Positions 18,559-27,915 of a DNA stretch of 41,287 nt are shown piece after piece; the first letter of the stretch is position 1, and each line of letters starts with the position of its first letter. Position numbers and translations under genes: made by a program. This DNA comes from Acinetobacter rudis (GTDB lineage: Bacteria; Pseudomonadota; Gammaproteobacteria; Pseudomonadales; Moraxellaceae): contig NZ_BBRX01000038.1 of NCBI RefSeq assembly GCF_000829675.1, forward strand, positions 1-41,287. Direction: 5' to 3'. The notes beneath the pieces are model-generated. The model had not been told where the DNA came from. It did not search any database and was given only the letters and a program-made list of their open reading frames with translations.

Positions 18559-19317
18559 TCAATTAAAATAGCTACAGACATAACCGTGTTCACTGTGGTT
18601 AATCACAAAATCTAGCTCATATAAATCACCTAAAAGTTCTGCGGTAATCACCTGTTGAGTTGGCCCGCTAAAACATAACTTGCCCTGTTTAAGTGCCACG
18701 ATATGATCTGAATAATTCGCTGCGAAATTAATATCATGTATTACCAATATCACTGTACGGCCTTGTTCATCACAGAGCCTGCGCAGTGCGCGCATCAACT
18801 GCACTGCATGTTTCATATCAAGGTTGTTTAAAGGTTCATCAAGCAACAGTAAATCTGTTTGTTGAGCAATGGTCATCGCCAGATATGCCATTTGACGCTG
18901 CCCACCACTGAGTTCATCGACATAGGCATGGCGTAGTGCTTGTAAGTCCAGAAAATCTAAAGACTCATCAATAATCTGTTGATCTTTTTGGTTTAAGTGA
19001 CCACGACTATGTGGAAAACGACCAAAAGCGACTAACTCTTCTACGGTCATACGAAGATTCAATCCTGGTGATTGACGTAAAGTTGCCACTTTTTTAGCAT
19101 ACTCAGCTTTACTGATTTGGGTAATACTGCGTTGATCCAACACAACTTCCCCCTGATCAGGCTCAGATAGATGTGCCAACATCATCAGCAACGTTGACTT
19201 TCCCGCACCATTAGGGCCGATTAAAGAAGTGACTTGCTGAGAAGGAAATTCAATATCAATTTGATCGAGTACGGTTTTACCTCGATATGCTTTATGAATA
19301 TTACGTGCAGTAATCAT
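18559..19317 (-). CDS. Siderophore ABC importer ATPase (FepC/BauE-like)
   Basis: The 252-residue ATPase has Walker A GPNGAGKST (34-42), Q-loop around TLRQSPG (79-85), signature LSGGQ (136-140), Walker B LLLLDE (156-161) and the H-loop VIHDINFAANYSDH. This pattern is typical of iron-siderophore importers. The start ATG 19317 overlaps the upstream permease stop by 4 nt with GGAG in front, indicating translational coupling. It would power the two FecCD permeases encoded just upstream. Confidence 0.93.
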   Translation of the reverse strand: MITARNIHKAYRGKTVLDQIDIEFPSQQVTSLIGPNGAGKSTLLMMLAHLSEPDQGEVVLDQRSITQISKAEYAKKVATLRQSPGLNLRMTVEELVAFGRFPHSRGHLNQKDQQIIDESLDFLDLQALRHAYVDELSGGQRQMAYLAMTIAQQTDLLLLDEPLNNLDMKHAVQLMRALRRLCDEQGRTVILVIHDINFAANYSDHIVALKQGKLCFSGPTQQVITAELLGDLYELDFVINHSEHGYVCSYFN

Positions 19318-20306
19318 GTCACTCCCCTCAAACGCACTGTCAGTAGCAAGAAATACACCCCACAGATCAGATTAATTAAAATACTGACCGTGGTTTTATA
19401 GTTAAAAATATGCTCAACCAATAACTGAGCAATTAAAAAAACTGCGATAGCAACAATACTTCCCATCGTTAAAGTACAGCGATGCTGATAACTTCCTGCA
19501 AGTGCATAGGCAATATTGGCAATAAAAACTCCCATAAATGCAGTTGGACCAATCAAGCTGGTGGAGATCGCAACCAATACAGCGATCACAGCGAAATACA
19601 CTTTAACTAAATGTTGATGATCAAGCCCTAAAGTACTTGCTTGCTCACGCCCTAAGACCAATACATCAAGTAAAGGCAGACTTTTACGTCCCCAATAGCC
19701 CAAGGCAACGACAGCAACACTGGCATAAAGTAATGTTTCAGGCTGTGACCGATTAAAAGAGGCATAACTGAGCCCCTGAAAAATAGAGAATTCTCCAGGA
19801 CTAATTTTGAGTTGAATAAATTGGGTTAGCGTGGTGAATAACATGGTCAAGACCAAACCACACAACAACAGTTGAAATACATCCTGTTTAGCATGCCGAA
19901 GTAACCAATGTTGCACCGCCCATGAGTAGAGCAACATTAAAAATACGGATAAGAAAAAGTTGCCATTTAACCCAAGCCATAGCAGTGCTTGAGTACCAAA
20001 CACAAATAACAACAGGACTTGCCACAGTAAGTAAATTGCCTCATAGCCCATGACAGCAGGTGTTAAAATTCGGTTACCCACTAAGGTCTGAAAAATAATG
20101 GCAGAGAATGCGACACAGATTCCTGCAAGTACAATGGTTGCTAGCCTGAGTAAACGCCGTGGAATAACGTAGTCAAAATCCATGTTCGATTGAAAGAATA
20201 TGAAAAACACGGACAACAAAAAAACCAGAGCAATCATGATGATATATTTAGCTTTAAAGTTGTTTATGCTCAAAAACGCTCCCTTTAAATGAGTTGTTTT
20301 ATTCAT
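19314..20306 (-). CDS. FecCD-family siderophore permease (FepG/BauC-like)
   Basis: The 330-residue, highly hydrophobic inner-membrane subunit has about nine or ten transmembrane helices. FecCD hallmarks are RLLRLATIVLAGICVAFSAIIFQTLVGN near the N-terminus and LIGPTAFMGVFIANIAYALAG near 255-275. It starts with a 4-nt overlap to the preceding permease and has AAGGA 7 nt before the ATG at 20306. It pairs with the adjacent FecCD protein as a heterodimeric channel. Confidence 0.92.
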   Translation of the reverse strand: MNKTTHLKGAFLSINNFKAKYIIMIALVFLLSVFFIFFQSNMDFDYVIPRRLLRLATIVLAGICVAFSAIIFQTLVGNRILTPAVMGYEAIYLLWQVLLLFVFGTQALLWLGLNGNFFLSVFLMLLYSWAVQHWLLRHAKQDVFQLLLCGLVLTMLFTTLTQFIQLKISPGEFSIFQGLSYASFNRSQPETLLYASVAVVALGYWGRKSLPLLDVLVLGREQASTLGLDHQHLVKVYFAVIAVLVAISTSLIGPTAFMGVFIANIAYALAGSYQHRCTLTMGSIVAIAVFLIAQLLVEHIFNYKTTVSILINLICGVYFLLLTVRLRGVT

Positions 20307-21247
20307 GTACGCATCCTTTTAAAAATCAGGATCAAAAATAACAATCCCCCAACACCACCTGCCGTTAGCGCAATAGGCACCTCAAAGGGATACAGAATAA
20401 AACGACCAATAATGTCACAGAGCAGCAATAAACTGGCCCCGCCAAAAGCAACAATCGGCAAAGTCTTTTTCAGGTTCTCACCATATTTCAGCGCGACTAA
20501 GTTGGGCACAACCAAGCCAACAAAAGGAATTGCGCCTACAGTAATCACACTTGCCGAGACTGTTGTTGCCACAATCAACAGACCGATCGCAGCCATCGCG
20601 TTATAGTTCAAACCTAAACTTGAGGCTGTATCCGCGCCCATGCCAAGTACAGTAAAGCGCTGTGCAAATACATAACTGAGGATAACCATCGGTACAATGA
20701 TGTACATCAATTCATAATGCCCTTGGACTACCCGAGAAAAGTCTCCAAGTAACCAGCCCTGCATGCTCTGCAACATATTGTTTTGATAAGCATAAAACTC
20801 AGCTAAAGCAGCCAATATACTGCCGTACATCAAACCAATGACTGGAATTAAAAGACTATTACGAAATTGAATTCGACGAACTATCGCGATAAAAATCAAA
20901 CTGGCAATAAGGCAAAATATCAATGCAAATAGCATCTTACTGATCATATTGGCATTTGGTAGCACGGTTAATGCCACCAAAATACCGAGCTTCGCTGCAT
21001 CTAAACCACCCGTTGTACCTGCTTCCACAAAACGGTTGCGTACAATGTGTTGTAAAATTACTCCACAAACCGCAAGTCCAATCCCCGTTAAAATAATGGC
21101 AAATAAGCGAGGTAGACGACTTGCTGTTAGGGTTAACCAAGTATCACTCGAAAAGTTAAGTAAATCTGACCACTGTAGCTGCTGTGCCCCCAAAAATAAT
21201 GACAACAGACATAACACGCTAAACAGCAGAAAAAGTGCTCGTGGCAT
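20303..21247 (-). CDS. FecCD-family siderophore permease (FepD/BauD-like)
   Basis: The 314-residue multi-helix permease carries RLPRLFAIILTGIGLAVCGVILQHIVRNRF, the FecCD N-terminal block, and VGAIPFVGLVVPNLVALKYG, the conserved coupling-loop area. The start ATG 21247 is 5 nt after the exporter-type ABC gene stop, with GAGG upstream. Its position first in a permease-permease-ATPase-lipoprotein-receptor series matches bauDCEBA. Confidence 0.92.
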   Translation of the reverse strand: MPRALFLLFSVLCLLSLFLGAQQLQWSDLLNFSSDTWLTLTASRLPRLFAIILTGIGLAVCGVILQHIVRNRFVEAGTTGGLDAAKLGILVALTVLPNANMISKMLFALIFCLIASLIFIAIVRRIQFRNSLLIPVIGLMYGSILAALAEFYAYQNNMLQSMQGWLLGDFSRVVQGHYELMYIIVPMVILSYVFAQRFTVLGMGADTASSLGLNYNAMAAIGLLIVATTVSASVITVGAIPFVGLVVPNLVALKYGENLKKTLPIVAFGGASLLLLCDIIGRFILYPFEVPIALTAGGVGGLLFLILIFKRMRT

Positions 21248-21252
21248 AGGTG

Positions 21253-23016
21253 TTAAACCTCTGCCTGCATAGAACCAGTAATTTTCCAGCCTTGCACATG
21301 ATGGCTTTTTTCTACAAAATGCTGGTAATGCCCATTTAGCTGACTTAACTCTGTCACTGTGCCTTGTTCAACCACGCTACCCTGATGTAATACTGCGATA
21401 TGATCAGCAGCTCTGATGGTTGAAAGCTGATGTGCTATCACTAAAATGGTTTTCTTACCACGTAAACGATTAAGCACCTCACAAATAATCGCTTGGTTTT
21501 GTGTATCTAAGGCAGCAGTCGCCTCATCAACCAATAAAATGGGTGCATCTTTGATCAGCGCACGGGCGATTGCCATACGCTGGCGTTCACCACCTGACAA
21601 ACGAGCACCAGCTTCACCCACTAAGGTGTTCAGTCCATCCGGTAGATCAGCGATCATCTCACCGAGCCCAACCTGCGTGAGTACTGCTAACATTTCTGCT
21701 TCATTTGCGTCAGATCGACCTATTCGCATATTGTCGGCAATACTGCCTGCAAACAAATAGTTGTCCTGAAAAATCTGACTAATCTGTGTGGTGAGCTGTG
21801 CATAAGGAAGTTGTTTAACATCCACACCTCCCAAGGTGACCTGACCTTGATCTGCATCGTAAAAACGCGCTGCTAACTTAGCAACCGTACTTTTACCTGA
21901 ACCAGAAGCACCAATCAGAGCAGTCATACTGCCAGAGGCGATATTTAAATTAAGCCCTTGTAATACCTGTGTGCTCTCTTGGTCATAACTAAAGTAAACA
22001 TCTTTAAAGCAAATTGAATGATCCACTAAAGTCTGCGTTACACTGACTTCTGCTAATGCTTTTTCATCAAAAATAGCTTGGATTGCAGCAAGCTGCGCTG
22101 TAGCTCCTCGGAGTACCTCGCTATAGCTTGCCACCTCAGTGATCGCTTCAATAAACCGGCAAAGTAAAACTAGCAATACGACTGTAGCAATTAACTCACT
22201 CAGTAAAATTTGGTCAAAAGGCGTAACGGTTAATCCAAACAAAGTGAGTATCAATAAAAGTGCAGATACAATTTGAATTACCCATGTATTGAGTACTGCT
22301 GCACTTGAAGACAACATTATCAATTTAAAGGCTGAACGACGCTGCCGATCAAACGCTTGATCTAGAAAACGTCGGCTATTGCCCTCACCGTTAAAGGCAC
22401 GAAAAACTGATTGTGCTTGAGCAAATTCAACAATCCGTTGACTCGTCTGTGCAAAGTTTTCTTGATAAGTTGCATCAGTATAGCGAGCAATTTTCGCACT
22501 TAACCAAAATATAAAAGCAAAAATCGGTAAAGCAATCAAAGCCATCAGACCCAGTATTGGAGACCAGAAAAACAGCGCAACAACAATAACGATGGGGGTA
22601 ATTAAACTGGTGATGAGCGGTGTAAAGACATGTGCAGGTAATTGTGCAACGGCCATCATGCCTTGGCTGACAATATGGTTAAACTGTGCACTATTTTTTT
22701 GGTTGAACCAGCCTACTGGTAGGCTTGCAACATGCTCACCCAAACGCAATCGAGCACCCGATAAAACAGTAATCCCCACTTGGATACCCTTTTGTTCAAC
22801 CACACGACGTAGTCCCCAACACACCGCGATACAAAGTATCATCAACAATAAAAATGTTATGATCTGATCATGTTTTCCGTGTAAAACCTGTGCCAATAAC
22901 ATGGCAAGTAAAACCATACTTAGGCCACAAAGCACGGCATAGAGCACTGTTAAACCTATATAACGATAGAAAATAAAACGATCTTCACCCAATAATTGAG
23001 AAAAAGTTCTTAACAT
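21253..23016 (-). CDS. Exporter-fold ABC transporter half, YbtQ/IrtB/BarB-like
   Basis: The 587-residue product is a fused transmembrane-ATPase half transporter: six helices in about 15-300, then an ATPase with Walker A GASGSGKST (about 370), signature LSGGERQRMAIARAL (about 475), Walker B ILLVDEATAALD and H-loop VIAHQLSTI. All motifs are intact. It overlaps the previous ABC gene by 7 nt and has AAGGAG before its ATG, so the two halves probably form a heterodimer. Family members next to siderophore systems either import iron-siderophores (YbtPQ, IrtAB) or export siderophore (BarAB). Co-transcription with a complete importer fits either role. Confidence 0.9.
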   Translation of the reverse strand: MLRTFSQLLGEDRFIFYRYIGLTVLYAVLCGLSMVLLAMLLAQVLHGKHDQIITFLLLMILCIAVCWGLRRVVEQKGIQVGITVLSGARLRLGEHVASLPVGWFNQKNSAQFNHIVSQGMMAVAQLPAHVFTPLITSLITPIVIVVALFFWSPILGLMALIALPIFAFIFWLSAKIARYTDATYQENFAQTSQRIVEFAQAQSVFRAFNGEGNSRRFLDQAFDRQRRSAFKLIMLSSSAAVLNTWVIQIVSALLLILTLFGLTVTPFDQILLSELIATVVLLVLLCRFIEAITEVASYSEVLRGATAQLAAIQAIFDEKALAEVSVTQTLVDHSICFKDVYFSYDQESTQVLQGLNLNIASGSMTALIGASGSGKSTVAKLAARFYDADQGQVTLGGVDVKQLPYAQLTTQISQIFQDNYLFAGSIADNMRIGRSDANEAEMLAVLTQVGLGEMIADLPDGLNTLVGEAGARLSGGERQRMAIARALIKDAPILLVDEATAALDTQNQAIICEVLNRLRGKKTILVIAHQLSTIRAADHIAVLHQGSVVEQGTVTELSQLNGHYQHFVEKSHHVQGWKITGSMQAEV

Positions 23017-24830
23017 GTGGCTTCTCCTTCAGATCTTGGCTGGTGAGTTGCATGTGACCATAGCTGTGCGTACAGTCCCTGTTGCTCTAATAGCGCATGA
23101 TGTTTGCCTTGCTCTGCAATACGACCTTGATCAAGCACCACGATATGATCAGCATGCATAATGCTGTCCAAACGATGCGCAATGACCAATAAAGTACGAC
23201 CTTGAGCAAACTGAGCTAAGGCCTGTTGAATCGCAATTTCATTGTCAATGTCAGCCGCTGCAGTCGCTTCATCGAGGACTAACACAGGTGGATCAAGTAA
23301 AATTGCACGTGCAATACTGATTCGTTGACGTTCACCACCAGAGAGCTGTAAATCCTCTCCAATCACGGACTGATATTGTTTTGGTAAAGCCATGATACGT
23401 TCATGAATATTGGCAGCCTTTGCAGCTGTCTCAATCTCATCTTGGGTTGCTAAGGCACGCCCCAATGCAATATTTTCTGCAATCGTTGCATGGATCAGTC
23501 GTGTTTCTTGTAATACAAAACCTATATGTTGATACAAACTACAGCTATCCATCTGCCGAATATCGACCCCACCTAGACGTATTACACCTGTAGTCGGATC
23601 AAAAAATCGCAATAAAAGCTGGGCAATGGTAGATTTACCAGCACCAGAAGGCCCAACAATCGCGGTGACTGTGCCAGGCTTCATTGTTAGATCAAATTCT
23701 GTTAGAACGTTCTGCTCTGCATAGGCATAGCTCACTTGCTCAAATTGAACGGTACTGTCTTGAATATGAGCGCCTTGATCAGCTGGCAACTCAACTAAAA
23801 TAGGCGTTTCCAATAAATTTAAGATACGCTGTGCGGCTGCCTGACTACCCTGTAAATCATGCAGTAAGGTATGTAAGAGCAATACTGGTGCACAAATTGC
23901 AGGTGCAACCAAGACAAAAGGAAGTACTTCAACAGCTTCTATCCAGCCCATATAACTCATGACTGCAGCAGAAAAGATCACCACACCCAATACTGTAATT
24001 GGCGCAACCATCGCATGAGCATGTGCCATTGATTTCACTAATGGACGTGTAAACTCTCGAAATGCTTGTGCAAATGCATTTACAGCATGCTGATAACCAC
24101 TTGAAGCCTGACCACTTTGTGCGAAGGTTTTGACCACAGGCATCGCTGCTGTAAATTCAACAGTTGCACTGTTCATTTGACCTAACTGTGATGCAAAATC
24201 AGGGATACGCGCTTCACTACTTTTCATGGCATGTCTTAAGAAAAGTAAAAAACCCAGAAAAGGTAAAAATGATATCAACGCTAAGCGCCAATCCATGATC
24301 AACAGATAGATCGCAGCACTGACCATTGCACCCACAGCTCGACCCACAGCTGGATAAAAGTGTGCAGTTAAACTATGCAATAAGCCGATATCATCCTGCA
24401 TCGCTTGTTTAATTTCACCAGAGCTACGTTGACTAAACCACCCCAATGGGACTTGGGTGAGCTGCTTTGCTATTTGTTGCTGAAGCTGCCCTGTAATTTT
24501 ATGATCAGCAATATGTGCAACGAATTCAGCCACAGTGATAGACAGCACGCCTAATAATAAGCTCCCCAAACCAACAATAGCTAAAGTGATCATATTCGTT
24601 GAGTCACTTAAAAAGTGTGTATGAGTCCCTAAGTAAATAGCTTGAACTAAGCCAGCAATTAACGCTAAAGGTAACAAACTCAACATTGCCCCAAGTGCAG
24701 ACAATAATGCCGAAAAAATGAGTTGTACTCGTATCGGATCCAATATACGGCTCAATGCAGTGATTTGCTTGGGTCGCTGTTCTTTTGCATCACGTTCACT
24801 CATAACACTAGGCGTCCTGTGGTTGATCAT
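23010..24830 (-). CDS. Exporter-fold ABC transporter half, YbtP/IrtA/BarA-like
   Basis: The 606-residue half transporter has a six-helix domain (about 30-310) and an ATPase with Walker A GPSGAGKST (about 393), signature LSGGERQRISIARAI (about 497), Walker B VLVLDEATAAAD and H-loop VIAHRLDSI. Unlike mycobacterial IrtA it has no N-terminal siderophore-interacting domain; a separate protein of that type is encoded at 28119-28949. The ATG at 24830 follows GGAGGAG by 11 nt; an in-frame ATG at 24803 is an alternative. It is the first gene of locus A, with a Fur box about 65 nt upstream. Confidence 0.9.
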   Translation of the reverse strand: MINHRTPSVMSERDAKEQRPKQITALSRILDPIRVQLIFSALLSALGAMLSLLPLALIAGLVQAIYLGTHTHFLSDSTNMITLAIVGLGSLLLGVLSITVAEFVAHIADHKITGQLQQQIAKQLTQVPLGWFSQRSSGEIKQAMQDDIGLLHSLTAHFYPAVGRAVGAMVSAAIYLLIMDWRLALISFLPFLGFLLFLRHAMKSSEARIPDFASQLGQMNSATVEFTAAMPVVKTFAQSGQASSGYQHAVNAFAQAFREFTRPLVKSMAHAHAMVAPITVLGVVIFSAAVMSYMGWIEAVEVLPFVLVAPAICAPVLLLHTLLHDLQGSQAAAQRILNLLETPILVELPADQGAHIQDSTVQFEQVSYAYAEQNVLTEFDLTMKPGTVTAIVGPSGAGKSTIAQLLLRFFDPTTGVIRLGGVDIRQMDSCSLYQHIGFVLQETRLIHATIAENIALGRALATQDEIETAAKAANIHERIMALPKQYQSVIGEDLQLSGGERQRISIARAILLDPPVLVLDEATAAADIDNEIAIQQALAQFAQGRTLLVIAHRLDSIMHADHIVVLDQGRIAEQGKHHALLEQQGLYAQLWSHATHQPRSEGEATC

Positions 24831-24894
24831 TCAGGTTAGAACTCCTCCCTCACCGCCGAATTGAATCAAATAATTCACTTGACTAAACACAAAC

Positions 24895-24913
24895 GGTAAT
24901 GAGAATCTCTATC
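24895..24913. promoter_or_regulatory. Fur box upstream of siderophore locus A
   Basis: GGTAATGAGAATCTCTATC matches 15 of 19 positions of the classical Fur box GATAATGATAATCATTATC. It lies between the first ABC gene (start 24830, minus) and a TetR gene (start 25017, plus), so iron-bound Fur could repress either or both. Confidence 0.75.
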
Positions 24914-25016
24914 AATAGATTTAGTTGCATTGTAGTAAACTAATTAAATAAAGTAAACGGATTTGACCCATCTTCAATGACATGGCAACATGCAAAAATT
25001 AAATTTAGGAGTAAAT

Positions 25017-25628
25017 ATGCCCACGCTCACCAAGCAGGTTTCTCGCGGAAGACCTCGCACGATCACCCATGAACGCATCATGAATGCCGGTATCGAAATC
25101 GGTTTATTAAATATTACTTTTGTGGGCGTTGCAGCGGCACTTGGTGTCAGCCATATGGCTTTGTACAAGCATATTTCTAGCCTTGAAGAATTAAAGTATT
25201 TGATTGCTGAGGAAATTTTTTTACGTTGGCATATACCAGAACCAGAGAGTGTTCCATCTACTTCACTGCATGATTATATGATTGTGTTTATGCATTCACT
25301 TCGAGAACTGGTCAAATCCAATGCAGGACTGACCCCATATTTAATTCGCCGACTTGCAACGACACCATCGATGATCGCTAAAATTGAGCAACATCATAAA
25401 ATTGTCGCAAATGCTTATAATTTAAGCATCGAACAGGCACGCTGGTTAGATTCAACAATTGCCTTTCATTGTATTGCGGTTGCAGATACGATTTATTCAG
25501 TTGCAGGTAAAGAGCCAATTAAAAACACTGAGCGTGCTGATGAAGAGGCTGAGATGGAATCTGAATTTATTCAAAGTATGCAAGCGCTTATTATAGGTGC
25601 GCTGAGCATGTTGAACGAAAAAAAATAG
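25017..25628 (+). CDS. TetR/AcrR-family transcriptional regulator, divergent from locus A
   Basis: The ATG at 25017 is preferred because AGGAG lies 5 nt upstream; an in-frame ATG at 24990 lacks a site. The product is about 203 residues. After a basic arm (SRGRPRTITHERI) comes a TetR helix-turn-helix, ITFVGVAAALGVSHMALYKHISSLEELKYLI. The rest is a helical ligand-binding domain without an obvious relative. It is transcribed away from the siderophore operon and shares its intergenic region and Fur box, so regulation of locus A is plausible but inferred. Confidence 0.85.
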   Translation: MPTLTKQVSRGRPRTITHERIMNAGIEIGLLNITFVGVAAALGVSHMALYKHISSLEELKYLIAEEIFLRWHIPEPESVPSTSLHDYMIVFMHSLRELVKSNAGLTPYLIRRLATTPSMIAKIEQHHKIVANAYNLSIEQARWLDSTIAFHCIAVADTIYSVAGKEPIKNTERADEEAEMESEFIQSMQALIIGALSMLNEKK

Positions 25629-25652
25629 CCAGTTTAATGTTGTTCTGGACAA

Positions 25653-25686
25653 TAAAAAAGAGTGCCTGCTGCCAAGTCGCAGGCAC
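25653..25686 (-). terminator. Rho-independent terminator behind the GNAT gene
   Basis: An 8-bp perfect stem (GTGCCTGC at 25662-25669 with GCAGGCAC at 25679-25686) is followed on the minus strand by CTCTTTTTT. It lies about 40 nt after the GNAT stop. The plus strand has no T-run, so termination of the TetR gene from this hairpin is less certain. Confidence 0.8.
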
Positions 25687-25725
25687 CCAAAAACTGATTA
25701 AATACTGTGATGAACTAAGTCGAGC

Positions 25726-26184
25726 TTAAGTCAAACTCGTCTGCGCTTCATACATACGAATTTGCTCGCCACTTTCTTCTTTGACCATCGTTAAAAATTG
25801 CCAGCCACATTTTTCATAAAAATGCTCATGGTCAGTGATCAAATATAACTTCTCAATATTCATCTTTGCAAAATCTTCACGTACAGCATCAAGCAATTGT
25901 TTTGCTATATTTTTTCCGCGATATTCATCTTCGACAAAAAGTGCGCATAAGTTTGGAGTCAAATCTGTTCTTTCATGAAAATCATTGTCGATTACGCCAC
26001 ATCCAGCAACAATTCTTTGTTCTGTATCAACCACAATATACCACTGTGGAATTCCGATTTTTTCTGCGATCGATTGTTGAATACTTTCTTGATAAATCTC
26101 TACAGGTAACTGCCATTTTTCAGCAAACCATGTAGCTGCTACCAATAAATACTGTGGAAAATCTGCTAATTTAACTATTTCCAT
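25726..26184 (-). CDS. GNAT-family N-acetyltransferase
   Basis: The 152-residue product from ATG 26184 (TTAGG 5 nt upstream; the in-frame GTG at 26190 is less likely) has the GNAT fold. VAGCGVIDND, PNLCALFVEDEYRGKNIAKQLLDAVRED (acetyl-CoA binding RGKNIA) and the C-terminal FYEKCGWQFL are diagnostic. The substrate is unknown. It forms a single-gene unit ending in its own terminator and has no clear tie to iron genes. Confidence 0.88.
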   Translation of the reverse strand: MEIVKLADFPQYLLVAATWFAEKWQLPVEIYQESIQQSIAEKIGIPQWYIVVDTEQRIVAGCGVIDNDFHERTDLTPNLCALFVEDEYRGKNIAKQLLDAVREDFAKMNIEKLYLITDHEHFYEKCGWQFLTMVKEESGEQIRMYEAQTSLT

Positions 26185-26316
26185 GAACACCTAACTCTCT
26201 ATGAACATCACATCATCTCAACTGATCACATAGTTTAATTAAGTTTTATGGAGATTTGATTTAATGATTGTGGAGCTTTGATGGAGTAGATACAAATACG
26301 AGGATTTCGTTGAACC

Positions 26317-26847
26317 TCAACAAAATGCTAAGAAATTCATTTTTAAATTATATTCATCGACCAATTGAATAAATGCATCTGTCACCATATAAATATATGG
26401 CTTTTCATCATCTTTAACGATATAGCTTAAGTGAATATCACTTTTGGGTCTCTCTTCTTGATCAAGTATAGACATCTTATTTTTAATTCTTAAGGCATAA
26501 ATATCAGACTCAGCCCCATTTATTAAACACTTATAAAACTCACACTCTAATGCTAACTGCTGATTTAATTGTTCATAAAATCTTTTAGAGAATAATAAAA
26601 CTCCTGAAGAAGAGTAGTAAAAATCATAACTTAGAGTATCTTCAAGAAAATCACTCAACTCTTCATCATATGTTAGGTTTATTGTTGGAAAGTTTAAAAA
26701 ACCGTTATTTTCATCAAATTTAAAAAAATCGATTATTCGACGCTGATTGCCTTTTAAGTCAAAAGAAAAGTCCCGATTGACATCTTCACATGGATAAATT
26801 GTATAAAACTGCATCGCGTTAAACCTATTACTTTTTAAGATATCCAT
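26317..26847 (-). CDS. Hypothetical protein, faintly Imm11-like
   Basis: This 176-residue acidic protein has no signal peptide or membrane segment. The layout SGVLLFSKRFYEQLNQQ, then FYKCLINGAESDIYALRI, ending ITDAFIQLVDEYNLKMNF-like, reminds me of the Imm11/DUF1629 immunity group; this is a weak resemblance. The start ATG 26847 has no strong ribosome site; Met12 is possible. It is very AT-rich and sits with another unknown gene between a GNAT gene and the siderophore reductase, as in an accessory insertion. Function unknown. Confidence 0.5.
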   Translation of the reverse strand: MDILKSNRFNAMQFYTIYPCEDVNRDFSFDLKGNQRRIIDFFKFDENNGFLNFPTINLTYDEELSDFLEDTLSYDFYYSSSGVLLFSKRFYEQLNQQLALECEFYKCLINGAESDIYALRIKNKMSILDQEERPKSDIHLSYIVKDDEKPYIYMVTDAFIQLVDEYNLKMNFLAFC

Positions 26848-27273
26848 TACTGAGCTTTTAAAAGAGTTTTTTTCTATAAAGTACTTTTATCAACCTTTCT
26901 GCTGCTCATTATTGTTCTCTTCAATCCTTATTACATCGAGTCGCTAACACACCATGCCTAATTTAAACTGTCACCAATATCATCAAAAACTAGCTTTAAG
27001 ATACTAAAAAACAATCAAAAACAAAATCATTTAAGCAATTGGATTTTGGCACACCACCATTATGACTCAGTCAAAAAACTCATATTCTCTTGCCGGCCTT
27101 ATCTTTACTTTATGTTCGAAGTCTACAATTGCTTTTACACAACATTTTCTATGTGCGTTAAGAAAAATAAGCTCACGCACATTCAGTTTATTTAATTTCC
27201 CTGATATGTTTCAAAAACTTTAATTTCATACTCAATTTACCTCACTGAATCACTTTACGTCTGACTCATTTTT
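26848..27273. other. 426-bp AT-rich intergenic region, no supported gene
   Basis: The only open frame of note is 27062-27223 (plus, 53 codons), which lacks a ribosome site and has unconvincing composition. A CTTTTAAAAG repeat followed by a T-run lies near 26855-26875. I see no repeat boundary, integrase or target duplication here. Confidence 0.4.
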
Positions 27274-27825
27274 TTAATTCCCACATATTTCACTCAAATC
27301 ATCATCATTGATTACCTCACCTAATTGATGTTGACCGACAAAGGATTCAAGCTTCTTCGCTATTTGAAGTGTATTGTTTTGAATATTTTCTTCTAAATCC
27401 AGTGAAGCAGCTAAAAATATATGATTCATGATCGTTACAACATCATCTATCTGCTTTACCAGGAACTCTATGCTTTCCAGTATCTTTGTCTTTTTTTCCA
27501 TTTTAAAAAGATTAAATCCAAGCTCATATTCAAATCCCACATATGTTTCACCTAATAGCTTAGGCTTAATATATACATCAATCACTAATTTATATTTTTT
27601 AGAGCGGTATTCACATTCATAGCTTGCGTAAAAAATATTGGTATAGAAATATGCCTCAACTACATTAAATTTTTTGTCTTCATCCAAACTATTTAACCAA
27701 TTTAGATCAACTTTAAAGAGATTATTTTTCACAAAAAACCAATTGTGGGTTGGTTTAAGTGCTACCAAAAAATGCTCATTTAAATATCGTTGAATATCAC
27801 TCATCGTCAAGTTCATCACATGCAT
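27274..27825 (-). CDS. Hypothetical protein, unrecognised
   Basis: This is an intracellular-looking 183-residue protein without signal or membrane segments. The middle looks beta-rich (AYFYTNIFYASYECEYRSKKYKLVIDVYIKPK, read in pieces), followed by a helical C-terminal half ending in an acidic tail, NDDDLSEIC. The start could be Met1 (27825), Met4 or Met8; none has a convincing ribosome site. It is AT-rich like the other unknown gene downstream. Small paired orphan genes like these are often immunity or toxin remnants, but nothing here proves it. Confidence 0.5.
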   Translation of the reverse strand: MHVMNLTMSDIQRYLNEHFLVALKPTHNWFFVKNNLFKVDLNWLNSLDEDKKFNVVEAYFYTNIFYASYECEYRSKKYKLVIDVYIKPKLLGETYVGFEYELGFNLFKMEKKTKILESIEFLVKQIDDVVTIMNHIFLAASLDLEENIQNNTLQIAKKLESFVGQHQLGEVINDDDLSEICGN

Positions 27826-27915
27826 ATGTTAAAAAGATTTCTAAATAATTAAGCATATTGAAATTTGCTTCAATAAAACAGCAAATTGACACTGCAACTT
27901 CACCTTCAATCCAAG

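Noticed and set aside
18545..18562. TTG start for the locus A binding lipoprotein
   Set aside because: It would put extra residues before a good lipoprotein signal, and CGGAG fits the ATG at 18544.
27062..27223. 53-codon plus-strand frame MTQSKNSYSL...
   Set aside because: No ribosome site, antisense to the direction of both neighbours, and composition not clearly coding.
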